Positions 10,804 to 29,805 of a stretch of 31,986 nucleotides of DNA are shown piece by piece. This DNA is from Didymodactylos carnosus (Eukaryota > Rotifera > Eurotatoria > Philodinida > Philodinidae), in contig CAJNOQ010001411.1 in the NCBI GenBank assembly GCA_905250885.1, positions 1-31,986 on the forward strand. The letters run 5' to 3'. Each line of letters begins with the position of its first letter. The stretch's first letter is position 1. The notes beneath the pieces are model-generated. The model saw only the letters and a list, made by a program, of their open reading frames with translations, searched no databases and was not told the origin of the DNA. Made by a program: the position numbers and the translations under genes.

Positions 10804-13346
10804 GAAGAAAGATAAAGTACACATAATACTTATTTACGTTTACTATTTTAAAAGGCATACACAAAAATCTAATAATAATTTATTTTAAAATTCTTTGTTT
10901 TTTTAAATACTTTCTTTATGAAATAAAACTTTTGTACACGAATAAATATTTTTTTCACATTTGTATTAATTAAATGAAATGATCAATGAAAAGAAGCAAG
11001 GTCAATAAGTTGAATACTTTAGATTAAAACTTTCAATTAGAATATGAACTAACTGTCTGGTTGAATCCTCGACATATTCCTTGAACAACAAATAATACAA
11101 CAGACTTTCTATAAATTTTTTCTAATAAATATTCAAACAATGATCAAAATTCTTGATCAAGTAGTGAAAGTGGAAAAAGAATGCATTAATATTAAATATC
11201 ATGTAAAGAAGAAAAAGAAAACAAATCAGTCATGAATTTATTAAAACTAGTCTTACATATTAGTCTAAGGAGTATGTGTTGAAATTTTCTGATATGAGTG
11301 CACTGTACAAAATTTCATCAAAAACAAGATAGACAAGAATAGCAAGAGTGCAGCATAAATATGTTATCTAATGATGGGAATTTCTTTAGTTTATGTACAT
11401 TTTTATAGGTCAACAAAAAAAAACCATGTAGCATTGAAGTTGAGAAGGACAATAATTTTTATCTTAATCAAGAGATTTATTTTATCCAACGTTGCTGTGG
11501 AAGCAATCTAGTTCATCAGTAACTAATTTGTTTGCAAAAAAATCAGTTTTGTTATTTTTTTAAACTAAGACGTTTCTTCTTTCTTTTTCGCAAGTCAAAT
11601 AGAATAAAATAAACAGAATAAGTAAATATGAGCTTTATTATGTGCGGACCGCTCTAGCGCTGCATAGCCAATATACCAGAAAGATGACACTCGCACATAC
11701 GTTGAAAATTTTCCGGTTATTGTCCGGAGCAAGACAATGAGAAAAAGAAAAAAAGGTTTAGTATCGTTTTTTCTTTATAGATCTCGAACGATGAATGAAA
11801 AAATCGTTGAAGCAAATTTGTTCCTTAATTTAAAATTATTCTTTTAAAATAAAAATACAAAAAAAAATTCGTCATTGTACGCTACATCGTTCACAGATTT
11901 TCACATTTATAAATGAAAGTTCATGCTACTAAATCTCACTCTTATAATCCAACATCTGTACATTATGCTGCTGTGTGTATCTTTCTCACTAAAACTCACA
12001 AAATGACGGAAAAAACGAAGATGCCAAAAGAGAGCATCAATTGCATTCATCTGCACTAGTATTTTACATCATCTCGTACAATTTTGGAGATCAAATAGAA
12101 AATCAACAGAAAAACTAAACTAATGTAATCTAATTTCCGTTGCTATTTTAGATGGATAAAAACCATTCTAGAGGGAAACCATCCGGAGGCATAATACAAC
12201 TTATTCAACAGTTACAACAAACGACAACGAATAGAGTATGAAAACCGTTTACACTGTTTTCAACAGCTGATTCCCCGAACATACACACACACACACACAC
12301 AGTGTTTTTTCCTGGTTTTATTGTTGACTATTTTTATATAGAATATATTAAAAGGACAAGATGACTAGAACTACAGATATCAAAGTTTTCGATAGTGCTT
12401 TTAGCACTCAAATTACAGTTTAACGGCAGCATTTATCTTGATGATTTCAATCCACATTTTATATTTTCTTTAATTATCAACAAAATAAAGAAACTACAAA
12501 TATTTTATCTATTTGAAAAATAAGATCATTTGAAGAATACTGCATACATCGAGAACAAGAATAAAAAAACACATATTTCGTTATACAAAAAAAAAAATGA
12601 ATCGTTTTCACATTGAATTAGTTTGAATAGTTAGTTCTCATATCATATGAAAGACGAATATATAACATATCTAGTTTCAAGCATTTTCTAACAACAAGTT
12701 ATAAAATATAAAAAGAAAACAAGATGAACAACAATAATAGCGAATATAAGAGAAAATAACATAAAAAAACAACAGTAAGGCATCATTATGTGTGTATCTG
12801 ATTTTGGATAAGTAGAATCTGATTACAAAAAAAAAATCGTTCACAGTCAAAATACAGAAGTGTTTGAAAACTATATTGCTCGTTAACAAATCCACTGATC
12901 CTCGAAAAATATGGCATCGAGTTGGAATGTTCGAAAATGTAGGGAATTAGTAGCATAAAATATGGATCTAATCCGCGCTGGCTAAGACGATAAGTATCAA
13001 TTTTTTACCAGAAATGAACTAAACACATAATAGAATTCAAGCAATAAAAAAGCTAAACATGCGACGTAAGTATATGGAATAGAAAAAAAAACCCAGAAAA
13101 TATATTTAATCAAGGTTCATTATAGATAATTTAATACCACAGCAACAGCACCATAATTATAAAAAATATATAATGGACAATTAAAATGAAACGAATTTAA
13201 AATAATTTGAGATCATAGGTTATTAGTTGTAAATCTCAAGTTAATATGTTCATATATAGAAAAAAGAAAAATGTACAGTTGAAGTAAAACGTATAAAAAA
13301 AGAGTAGTTTATTATTATCGATGAAATTTGGTATAGATGTAGTCGT
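10804..13346. other. Gene-poor region between convergent genes
   Basis: It contains the 3' UTR of the membrane-protein gene (AATAAA near 10922) and the presumed 3' end of the formin transcript from the other strand (AATAAA on the minus strand near 13310). The rest is AT-rich with a CA microsatellite. No coding exon or RNA gene could be supported. Confidence 0.5.
12282..12301. repeat. (AC)n microsatellite
   Basis: About ten uninterrupted AC dinucleotides in non-coding DNA. Confidence 0.9.
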
Positions 13347-13471
13347 TTAAACATAGTTTCGATTCTTTAATATCGTCAGTATTGTTATACCATTTTCATC
13401 GGGTTGCTTTCGCTGAGACGAGACATTTTCATTTGATTTCAATGTGTGATTTTGTGACAGTTTTGCTTTAC
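13347..13471 (-). other. Candidate 3' exon of the formin transcript
   Basis: On the minus strand, TTATTTTTTAG at 13472 is followed by an open frame of about 41 codons ending at TAA (13347-13349), with AATAAA about 35 bases later. Its frame (AKLSQNHTLKSNENV...) needs an upstream exon ending in phase 1, but the last clear formin exon ends in phase 0. An intervening 35-46 nt exon near 13738-13771 does not repair the phase. It could be an alternative end, 3' UTR or chance. Confidence 0.3.
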
Positions 13472-14103
13472 CTAAAAAATAAAGTAATATCAACAATTAA
13501 ATACTTCATTCATTCAAAAATCAAAAAGTACAAAGCAGAAAAGTTGCAGCGAATAATATGACTAAAATGTGATTATCCAAAACACACGTTTCTTTGCTCT
13601 GAAAAAAGTGTAGTTAGTAAGAATAAAGCGAATTTAAACTGCACAACACATAATTATGTGAAATTAAAAACATACAACACACAGTACATATGTTAAATTA
13701 TTCGAGACATCTGTTTAGTACTTACCATTAACATACTGGTATATCACGACTCAATAATGCTGTGGATGTTGCTGTAAAAAGATTAGAAAATAATTTTGAT
13801 AATGATAAAAAATTTTCAGTTTACTTTAGTTTAAAGCACCCATCACAAAAAAAAGGTTTTAAATAAACACTGAGCAGATAAATTTTATGAAGCAACCATC
13901 GATAAAAAGGCTAGAGCGTAAAAGATCATTACTTAAGCAACTGCATGGCAAACAGTTTTCTCCCAAAGATGTAAAATATTAAACCATAGCCGCATCTACG
14001 AACAGCAATATTCCAGCCGTTAAAATGAAGTACAGTGAAACACAAATAGCTCCGTACTCGTTGCGATCAATTTTATCGCAAGTGTCATTCATTAACGCAA
14101 CAA

Positions 14104-21225
<7,122 letters not shown>

Positions 21226-22467
21226 TTCTTTTGATTAATTGAATGACAATATCAGTTCCATTTCATTTCTACAAAAATAATAGTATTCATTTCGAAATGT
21301 ATAATCGTTATTTCCATGAATTTATATCGAGAAAAAAAAGAAAATCTTTGTTTTTCACTTATACTTTTATTTAAAATTATGATATTCAGAAGAGTCAAAA
21401 CTCTTTCACGTTAGAAATACAACAAAAACGAGTATATATAAATCATCCAAGTATCACTTAATTGGAAAACAACTGGTTACATCATAAATAGATGTATCGT
21501 TAAAATAAAACAAAAAATTATTTGATAATAGGTTTATAATCGAATAGTATCCCATCTTCACGTTTGAAATTATACCGATCAGTAGTTTTGAACGATTTAA
21601 AATGTAACTTGACTTGAGTTTGGCTTTTGATTTTGACAAATTTACTTTTCTTCTTTCTCGCTTCTTTCATTCTGATCGAGTATTAATCCATTGTAGGAGC
21701 AGTGGAGTTCATTGTAACGAAACTTCGATTTGACATTGTGCATTGTCAGCAAAGTCCTTCATTCTCCCAGTATAACTGCATGATTTTGGTATGCTGTAAA
21801 CGATGTCGAATAAAAATAGATTTAAACGTTTATTGATTCACAACGATTTGGTCTTAAGTTTTTCTTTATTAGAAAACATGACTCCACAATGAAAACAACA
21901 GACGTATTTGCCATGCAAATAGTCGTAAGCCTTTCTAACTGATATTTGAAATCTACTAAATCAAACGATTCTCCGCTCACTCCATAACCGTCTGAATCTT
22001 CCTTATCAATTTCATTTCGTAGTGTTTTTTTCTATACTATATTTTCCGTTAGTCCTATTTGTTTATTCAATCTTTTACACATCGTTTAACACTTGTTGAT
22101 ATCGGTTCTTTACCATCTATCGTGAAACTTTTGTTTCATTTAACATTGAGATATTGACTACATTTGTTTAACATCAGTTTCGTGTTTATTATACATATAC
22201 TTTTTTCTGTTCTTTTGGTTCGTGATTGACACCAATTCGTGAATGAATTTTAATAATTAATGGGTCGATCAATTCAATTACTCATTTCGCTTTTGTTCCT
22301 TTACAATAATTCAATTTTTTTTCAATAAATGGAAACTTTTACTCCCATTGATAATCGTTGTTGTTTCAAGATGTTCACGTTGTTCTTGTTCTATGACACA
22401 ATGTGGTTTCTCTTTTATTGAACAGACTATTGCGCTTTATTGGTCATTAACACACATGATTTAATGA
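21226..22467. other. Upstream region of the formin gene
   Basis: AT-rich DNA between the formin start and the 3' end of the gene upstream on the same strand. It contains AATAAA on the minus strand at 22436-22441, serving the exon at 22468. No coding exon was recognised. Confidence 0.5.
21269..21270 (-). promoter_or_regulatory. Candidate acceptor site upstream of the formin start
   Basis: On the minus strand TTATTTTTGTAG ends 43 bases before the formin ATG. It could be the acceptor of a 5'-UTR intron or of a trans-spliced leader, which is known in bdelloid rotifers. No matching donor was identified upstream. Confidence 0.35.
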
Positions 22468-22633
22468 TTATGGACCAATCGACCTTTCTGCTGTTCTCAG
22501 ATAATTATCTAACAAATAATTGTCATCTTCCTCCTCGACGTCTTGCTGTTTAACATAATTTTCATCATCAATATCAAGGTATAACTTATTTGAGCGAATT
22601 TGTTCAAACACGAAAAATATCATCGAATATAAT
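22468..22633 (-). CDS. Orphan terminal coding exon, acidic
   Basis: On the minus strand a good acceptor, TTCTCATTTCAG, precedes 55 open codons ending in a stop at 22468-22470. AATAAA follows about 27 bases later. The peptide is acidic and Asp/Glu/Asn-rich (DIDDENYVKQQDVEEEDDN). The start requires an upstream exon ending in phase 2, which I could not find. It may be an alternative 3' end of the ALMS-like gene at 22950-25229, or the last exon of a gene whose other exons are too short to see. The product is not recognised. Confidence 0.35.
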
Positions 22634-22949
22634 CTGAAATGAGAATAAACAAAATCAGAAATGTCGTCTACGACGAAAATATGTACATTGACCTCATACA
22701 ACAGACATTCAAAAACAGTTAAGAGTCAAAAACATTTAAGAGCTTAAAAATTCAATAGTAATAACTAATTCAATATTATAATTTCAAATCGAACAAAAAT
22801 ATTTATAGGTACAAACTCTTATTGCTGTATATCTGACTAATATATTTCAAACGACTAGTAAAATGTTCAATTTTCTATCATCTATTCATACGATTAAGTC
22901 AACTGAATAATATCTGCCTCTGTTTCATTCTCCTTTGGTAATAGTTTAT

Positions 22950-25229
22950 CTAAAATAATCCTATTTTCGATTTAATTGTGGCCGAAGATGTTTTAACAAC
23001 ATGATCTTTCAAAGATTTTCCATAATTTCTAGCATTAATTCTATTTTTTTGTTTTAGTTGATATAATCTTGTTTGCTCTAGTTGTTGATGACGTTTTTGT
23101 TGAAGATAAGTATTTAATTTTCGTTTTCGTTGATCATTTTTTATTGTTACTATTCCTTCAACTATTTGTTCTTTCTTTTTTGTATTGGATGAGTGCGTAT
23201 CTATGTTTGATAAATCACAACGATGACGTTCATTCGAATATTTTTTCGAACGTTGTTTAATATTTGCTAGACGTTGTTGGGAATGTAGAAGAAAATTTTG
23301 TTTTTTGCTTTGAAATGCATCTTGTAGTGATATTGGACTTTGTGATCCATTTTCCATAGGTAAATAAAAAGTTGATAACGATGATATTACTTCGGATAGG
23401 GAATCAACTGATGATGACGATAGTTGCTCATAATTTGATTTTTCTCTTATTTCAGATCGTCTATTATTAATTTGTGCTAATTTTTTAATTTTTTGTAACA
23501 AATGAGTTTGCTGATGTTGACAAGAAATAACTTGATGAAAAAGGTGTTCGATTGTATCCGATGTTTTTGTTGCCGGTTCAAACAACGCTTGAGAATAATC
23601 TTGCTGAAAAATATAAAAAGTAAAGAAGTAACAGTCTGTTCGAAAACAGGCAAGTTTTCCAGAATTACTTTATCTTCTGAATCAGTTAATAGTTTTTGAT
23701 CTTTATTAGTTTCATTTAATTTCTGTTTTTTTATTGGAGATTCAAATTCCTTAAACTGTACAAGATTAGCATCATTATCAATTTGTGTTTGACGATTAAT
23801 TGTACAATCTGTTTGAGTTGAAACGTTATTCAGTGTGTTGAGCGTCTGTTTCGACTGACTATTATCAGTATGTAATTGAGAATGAGCTAAGATAAATGAA
23901 CAATATTAAAGTCGATGAAATTTAACTTTGAAGTAAAAAGATTCAAGATGGATTTTTTTATACATACTTGAAATAATCTCATTTTCTTCAGTTTGTGTTT
24001 GAGCTGGAGTGAGATGTTTTGCTTCTGAATTAGGAATTGAAGATATATCTTTAAAAAAAGTGAGAAAAATACGTATGAGATCCTTGAGTGTGAGATGAAA
24101 AGAAATGAAAGACGATTAGACACTTCAACTGGCAAACGGCTTTTCTCAGTATGTTGACCACCGAATGCTAGCAACTAGGACATGTGTCTCTAGCAATAAA
24201 AACAAGAATATTTTTCTAACGAAATAAGATAAACTACTTTACTTTTGCTTGATTTCTCAAAACATTTGCGTGGTGTTATTTCTTGAATATAATTTATTCT
24301 TTGTTGATTTGATCTATTTTGACTTGTTAGTAAATCATATTGTATATTAAGTGTCTGGTGATTACAATTGCGAATATTGTGACGATTTAGTTCAGTTATT
24401 TCTGCAAGAACACGAATTTGCCGAGCTGCAGAATTTGAATTTTGATCTGGATGTATTATAGGTACTTTTGATTGCGTTGAATGTAGTAAAGTTTGAATCA
24501 TCTGTTTAAAATTATTAAAATCTGGTTTTTTTGTTGGTGTTTTAACTAAACAATTATTCTCATCGTTTTCCGTCTGTTGTTCTGGTGTAATCAATCGATG
24601 CTTTTCTGTTACGCCCATCTTTGATGGGGGTTTTGGTGGCAGTCCCTTATTACGATTTCCGGTATCATTTTTTTGTACAGTGGCTTTAACCCGTTTATTT
24701 GTTTGTTCTTCATTAACAGTTGTTCTGAGTGCCTGTAGACAACGATCGACATTAAACATCTAGATCAATTTTAAAAGAGATTAATTTCACTCACAGTTTC
24801 AATTTGTTGTGCAACTGATGTCCAATCAATATCTTCAATATCACCTTCATTTTCATCATACAATGTTTCATCTGATAACGATGTATTTGGCGAAATATGT
24901 TGCTCTTGTTCTATATTCCATTTTAATCGATTGTCTTTTGGCGGTGATAAATTTTGAAATGTAGAATCATTTAACGCATAATTAATCGTTGTATTTTCGA
25001 TTTGTGAATAATCAGATGTGACAGGCATACCACGAGCAAAATCAATTGAATTTGAATCATTTAAATCACCACCAATACCTATACCACGATTTGTCCATGA
25101 AAATGCATACGGCTCAGATGAAAGAAATGATAGATCATTCTGATAAATTTGAAATGAGGAACTAGTCTCATCCACACTAGACTGTTTAGAATATGTCAAA
25201 AAGCTATTGTTTAAATCATTTGTTTGCAT
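22950..25229 (-). CDS. ALMS-motif protein, probable centrosome/basal-body component
   Basis: Five coding exons with consistent phases: 24795-25229, 24243-24759, 23968-24048, 23669-23886, 22950-23603, giving about 634 residues. The first 500 residues are Ser/Asn/Gln-rich and probably disordered. From about residue 508 the sequence SLQDAFQSKKQNFLLHSQQR, followed by an Arg/Lys/Gln-rich helical tail, resembles the C-terminal ALMS motif shared by ALMS1, CEP295 and C10orf90, which target centrosomes and basal bodies. That resemblance is from memory of the family, not a search. Three TQT/TQI-type motifs (AQTQTEE, VSTQTD, RQTQID at about 332-382) look like dynein light chain LC8 ligands and fit a centrosomal role. 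The first intron is only 35 nt. An acceptor-like TTTATTCTAG lies 11 bases before the ATG. The protein is much shorter than ALMS1 or CEP295. Confidence 0.65.
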
Positions 25230-27544
25230 TTTGTGACTATCTAGAATAAAAGTAGAATGCTATAATGAATGCGGTAAGCTATCTTTGCTAAGCTACTAAC
25301 TAGCTCATTCCCGAATAACAGAACTCCAGATTCAGATGTATAACAAGAATAAAAACACTGTAAACAATACAAATATTTTTAAATGATAGATTACTTTTGA
25401 CACAGACAAATCGCCTAGGATAAATATCACTAACCACTGACGAAAGATTAGTTGAAAATTTTCCATGTTCAATAAATACTATGACTGACTACTGCCGTTT
25501 ACTATAAAACAAACTAATTTTCATTCTCAATATATAGAAGATTAGATATATAGCATTTCAATAAACATTATCTGACAGTGTCTATTTTGGGAAAAGCTCA
25601 ATAAATAAACATGCTGCATAAACTAAACTAAACAGCATTGGCCTAAGTTTCTCAGTAAGCAAAGAAAATGACTTTGAAAGAAAAGAATTCGATTTAAAAA
25701 ATGCTCTTCTTTATACCGACCAGAGAATACGACGAACAGATTTTTTAACCAAACAGAAACCAATAATAATAGAATTGCATTGTTCATCTCTGTTTATCAA
25801 ACAAAAAGATATAAGATCAACACTTTCTGGATAAATGAAAGCGAAACAAATAAAATAGACGTTGAATACATAACATCGAGACTTATCATGATCTGCTTGC
25901 CAACTGTAAATTGTATATTTTAATCAATCTTAAATGATAGTGTAGTGTCGTCGTTGCAATCTATTTTCTCATCCTTATTACCAAAAGCTATTAACTGTTT
26001 GACGCACTGTTTTCTGCCTTTGTCTTTCATACGCATTTCTGTACATTTTAGTTGCATATTTATTATTTATGTATCCATTTGTTCATCATTAATAATGTCT
26101 CAGCTTTTAATCGACGTTTTCTATTAATTCATTTTCTAATATAGGATAATTTTCTTGTATAATCGACCAGTTTTTTTTAATGCATTCTATAATTGCGTGT
26201 TCTTTTCTTATGGCAAACCACTAGTCAAGTAATTGATCGTCTTGTTTCAAATAATATAGTTTTAAATTAGTTGATCAGAATAACGATTGTTTTTGTCTAC
26301 GCTTATTCAATAACTAAATAATCTCTTGGAGAAATTGATCATTCAAAAGTAACGATATGAAGGGGAAGAAGTACGTACACAAGAGAAGAAACAAATATTC
26401 TCTTCGTGTTGCACGATTCTTTATTTGGTATTAAAGAACAAGAAGCATCACCACAGCCGTTCTCTGCAATTTCAGAAATGAGATTTTTGTATTAATCTAA
26501 AAAAATATGCCGCAGTTATTTGGATCAAATTGTTTAACATAGCATTTCCTGTTGTTTTGATGTAACGATTAGATATTCATTTATACAGCGTTATTTATCC
26601 ATATTAGGAAACAGTTCACAAAATCAGATGTTACTAGCGAATGAGTCATTTTTTCCATAATTTCACAAAGACAAAATTCTTCGAAAGTGAGATGCTATTT
26701 GTTATCATTTGAATATTAGGAAGCTTTCGGTTCAGATCCGTTGATTATATCACAGAGCGTCCACACTTTATGCTTGATATGGAGCAACTCCGAGGATCAC
26801 ATAAAATAAATATAGAGTGAGCATGAAAGAGAGAGGAAATAGTAACATTAATATCTGAATCAATACATTAATCATTTTTCTATATTTTACCATAAGTAAG
26901 GGAGCTGTTTTTATAACTGTCGATGAATGAACCAATCCCCAGACAGATATAAACAGAGGAGCTGATCTCCTGTCTGAGTAGACGTCTTTTTGTTTTTTAT
27001 TTAACCGTTCCTTTTTGGAATGGCTCTAGATTTCAAAGATGACTGTCTTCATCAAAATATAAGGTGGCGCAACCCACTTTCTAAGACGACAAGATAAGCT
27101 ACAATCGCATTAGAATATTATTTGTCGTTGTAAGTTATCCTTGAACGCAAAAATACGAACTTGACCATGTAGAATCTAAAATTTTTTTAATTTTTTTCCA
27201 TACACTGACGTTTGCAAGTCCAATGCCGTTTACAGTATGCAGGACACCTATATCAGTATTTTAAAAACTAGATGAGACAAATTAAAGTACAAGCAATAAT
27301 AAGGTACCAGCAATTCAAAAACGTTTTGGATATAATTTCGTTAAAACTCAATTAAAGAGGAAAAACCCATCGTAGATTTCAACAGGGATAAAATTAAGAA
27401 CTTCGTAGGGTTTTTAAAAGGATCTCTAGAAAATTCGCTTTCTCTGACAAACTTCTAAAAACTGTCGATGAAAATGAAAATCTGAACTTTTTGAGTTCGT
27501 TGAATGTTTTCTTATCTTGCGAAATATTAGCTTTTAAATCATTT
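25230..27544. other. Gene-free intergenic DNA
   Basis: AT-rich sequence with scattered stops in all frames. It includes the candidate acceptor at 25241-25242 and upstream DNA of the ALMS-like gene. No coding exon, RNA gene or strong repeat structure was recognised. Confidence 0.5.
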
Positions 27545-27552
27545 GACTAAAA
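27545..27552. repeat. Left 8-bp target-site duplication of the hAT element
   Basis: GACTAAAA, identical to 29806-29813 immediately beyond the other terminus. Eight base pairs is the diagnostic length for hAT insertions. Confidence 0.85.
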
Positions 27553-27697
27553 TAGAGAAGTGCAACTCGATCGGAAGGTTGGTTACAGGCACGATATTGT
27601 CAGGTACGAGTCGAATTTCTTTGACTTTATTCGAAGAAAATTGTTGTCGTTAATTTGCTTTATTCTCTATGAAAACATAAATTAGATAAGGTGCGTA

Positions 27698-28415
27698 TAG
27701 GAATGTTCAGTTCTCGGTTCCGGTTTTCGCCTTATAACCGAAATGAAAAGAACCGTGGTCTCGGTTCCGAACTTAGGACCGACCCGCGGTTCTCGGTTCT
27801 CAGCTTAGAACAGGAGAAGAATTTATAAAATAGAATTCAATTTATAGTAAACAGAAGGATTCTTTTAACTGATAACAAGCAAATATATCTTTTTGTAGCT
27901 TTGTCAGTAGTGCGCATTTAGTATCTCTGAAAATCTTTTACACAATAGAAGAAACATTAAACGTGACGCAGTAAAATTCTGAATGTTTTATAAAAGGTAA
28001 ACTATAATATTTTGTATAAACTATAACAACTGCATGGAAGCTGCAAGGTTATTAATCCTTCGCATTATTTTTTTGTATCTAGCAGTCCTCTGATAGCTAA
28101 TACACAAATATAACTTTCAATGGGTAAAAATGTTTAGGACAATTTTCTTTTATGTAAAAGAAGTTGCGCTCAAGTATATCTTATGAACGCTAAACATAGC
28201 TTTCTCGAAATAAAACTGTAGTATCTGTGATTAAAAAGTTTCGGTTCCAAAAAAAAGGAACCCGTGTAAAAAACCGCGGTTCCGGTTTCACTGTTAGAAC
28301 CGGTAGAACGGTTCCGATTCCCGATGAAGAACCGAAAATAAGAGAACCGCTGATCCGGTTCCTCATGCAGAACCAAATCGCGGTTCCAGTTCTTAACGAG
28401 AACCGAGAATCCCTA
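27698..28415. mobile_element. 718-bp hAT-type MITE rich in GGTTC/GAACC
   Basis: Begins TAGGAATGTTCAG and ends with the complement of TAGGGATTCTCGG, flanked by an exact 8-bp duplication, GGTGCGTA, at 27690-27697 and 28416-28423. Both ends hold clustered copies of GGTTCTCGGTTCC and its complement, giving subterminal inverted arms. The middle is AT-rich and non-coding. Termini TAGG..CCTA and the 8-bp duplication place it in the hAT superfamily. Confidence 0.88.
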
Positions 28416-28585
28416 GGTGCGTATATATATACCTAATGAGAATGTCACTGTTAAGGGAAATTTTGATGTCCAAAATTTCAGCCACGTATGTTTTTCTTAT
28501 AAAAATGTATCGTTTTTGAACACTTATGTATAGTTTTCAATAAATTTTTTAACAATAACTACTGATTATTAGAATGAGTACTCGC

Positions 28586-29433
28586 ACAGTGAGGACGCAT
28601 ATCCCAATCGGTTTATATTTAATATTCTTACAGCGGAAGAAATTTCTGCTATATTCTGATCGGGATATAGATTTTTGAGCTTTTTGTTTGAAAAAAGGTC
28701 GATGACGGGAAAAAAGAGTTACTCATGAGCAGTGACGTAGCCAAGAGGGGACTAGGAGGCACAGCCATTTTCTGCTGACATCGTCATTTTTCCGCTAACG
28801 AATTTTATTTAAAAACATCGAATTTATATCCCAATGGGGTTATATGTTTTTTTACTATATCCCGATCGAGATATGTTTTGATTCAAAACGAGATATATGT
28901 TACAGTGCAAATTAAAATTCCACTAGTAGAGATTAAAATTTTAATCTCTAATAGTGAAAAATAAAATGCAGATATCTACACATAGGCTAAAGCATGTATT
29001 CTCCATAAACTAGGCTTTGCAGCGCAAGATTGATCTTCCAGACTCTTGAGCTTCCAGAATTGGATGAGAACATCCAAGGGCATTGCACGATGTATGAGTG
29101 AGTGACAAAAAAACATAAAGTACAAAGGCTAGATATACGAATCTATCAGATCATATCACTTTGGATATTGTTTTGTCACTCACTCACACATCTTGCAATG
29201 TCCTCGGATGTTCTCATCCAATTCTGGAAGCCTGGAAGCTCGATCTTGCGCTGCAAAGCCTAGTTTATGGAGAATACATGCTTTAGCCTATGTGTAGGCA
29301 TCTGCATTTTATTTTCCACTAGTAGTGATTAAAATTTTAATCTCTACTAGTGTGGAATTTTAAATTCCACTATTTTAATTTGTACTACAACATATATATC
29401 CCGATCGGGATATAGAGTATGTGTTTCTACTGT
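28586..29433 (-). repeat. Palindrome-rich interspersed element, copy B (interrupted)
   Basis: Reverse-orientation homologue of copy A at 2470-2835. Shared blocks include AACGAATTTTATTTAAAAAC near 28797, CAGCGGAAGAA near 28633 and the palindrome TATCCCGATCGGGATA at 29397-29412. Ends are ACAGTGAGGACGCAT and the complement of ACAGTAGAAACACAT. Without the 493-bp insertion at 28899-29391 its length is about 355 bp, close to the 366 bp of copy A. It has no coding capacity. Confidence 0.8.
28899..29391. mobile_element. 493-bp foldback element inserted in copy B
   Basis: Nearly all of it is two inverted arms of about 220 bp around a short AT-rich loop near 29115-29170. Termini are GTTACAGTGCAAATTAAAA and the complement of GTTGTAGTACAAATTAAAA. 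The arms match almost base for base over long blocks, e.g. GCTAAAGCATGTATTCTCCA near 28988 and its complement near 29270. ATATAT flanks both ends and may be the target duplication, but that is low-complexity. Comparison with copy A shows the clean insertion point. Confidence 0.85.
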
Positions 29434-29464
29434 CCGAAGAGGGACAAAGACAAAGAAAAAAAAT

Positions 29465-29695
29465 GAGATTAAAGCGAAGTTAGACGACGGACACTTTCAA
29501 ACTTGTAATAAACCGGTAAAAGTTACAGCTTTGTGGCGGGATTTGTTTTAATGTATTCAACATCAGAAAAGATTGTTCCATTTGTTCAATTATCAGATGC
29601 GAATCAACATTTTCATATGATGCACAGAAAACTGGAAATAATTCACTTAAGTCACATGTTGAAACATGTAAAGGTGATTATGTTACTCCAAGATA
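29465..29695 (+). pseudogene. Frameshifted N-terminal fragment of a hAT transposase (BED zinc finger)
   Basis: The first frame, from 29465, reads EIKAKLDDGHFQTCNKPVK then VTALWRDLF and hits a stop near 29550. A shifted frame continues as NVFNIRKDCSICSI, then STFSYDAQKTGNNSLKSHVE and TC. The Cys-x2-Cys ... His-x3-Cys spacing and the KTGNNSLKSH wording match BED fingers of hAT transposases as I know the family. The catalytic domain is absent. It lies inside the hAT element defined by the GACTAAAA duplication, which agrees with its identity. Confidence 0.65.
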
Positions 29696-29805
29696 ACAAC
29701 ACAGTTCAAAAATGACAAAACTACCAACGGTTTTGGGGTACGGGTGCGATGCTGTCAGGTACAGGTCGAGGACGGATCTGAAAATCGAACCCGTGCACAT
29801 CTCTA

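Larger units (their letters stand above)
27553..29805. mobile_element. Decayed hAT transposon carrying nested insertions
   Basis: Termini are inverted: TAGAGAAGTGCAACTCG at left and the complement of TAGAGATGTGCACGGGTTCG at right, with further similarity inside (TGTCAGGTAC near both ends). It is flanked by an exact 8-bp duplication. The element's own DNA is only about 690 bp: 27553-27697, 28416-28585 and 29434-29805. The rest is a MITE, a palindromic element and a foldback element. Only a frameshifted N-terminal transposase piece is left, so it cannot move itself. Confidence 0.85.

Noticed and set aside
12677..12895. Minus-strand 72-codon Phe/Tyr-rich frame
   Set aside because: No start context, domain or splice partners; typical chance frame in AT-rich DNA.
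28170..28436. Overlapping open frames on both strands
   Set aside because: They fall inside the MITE and are made by its GGTTC/GAACC repeats.
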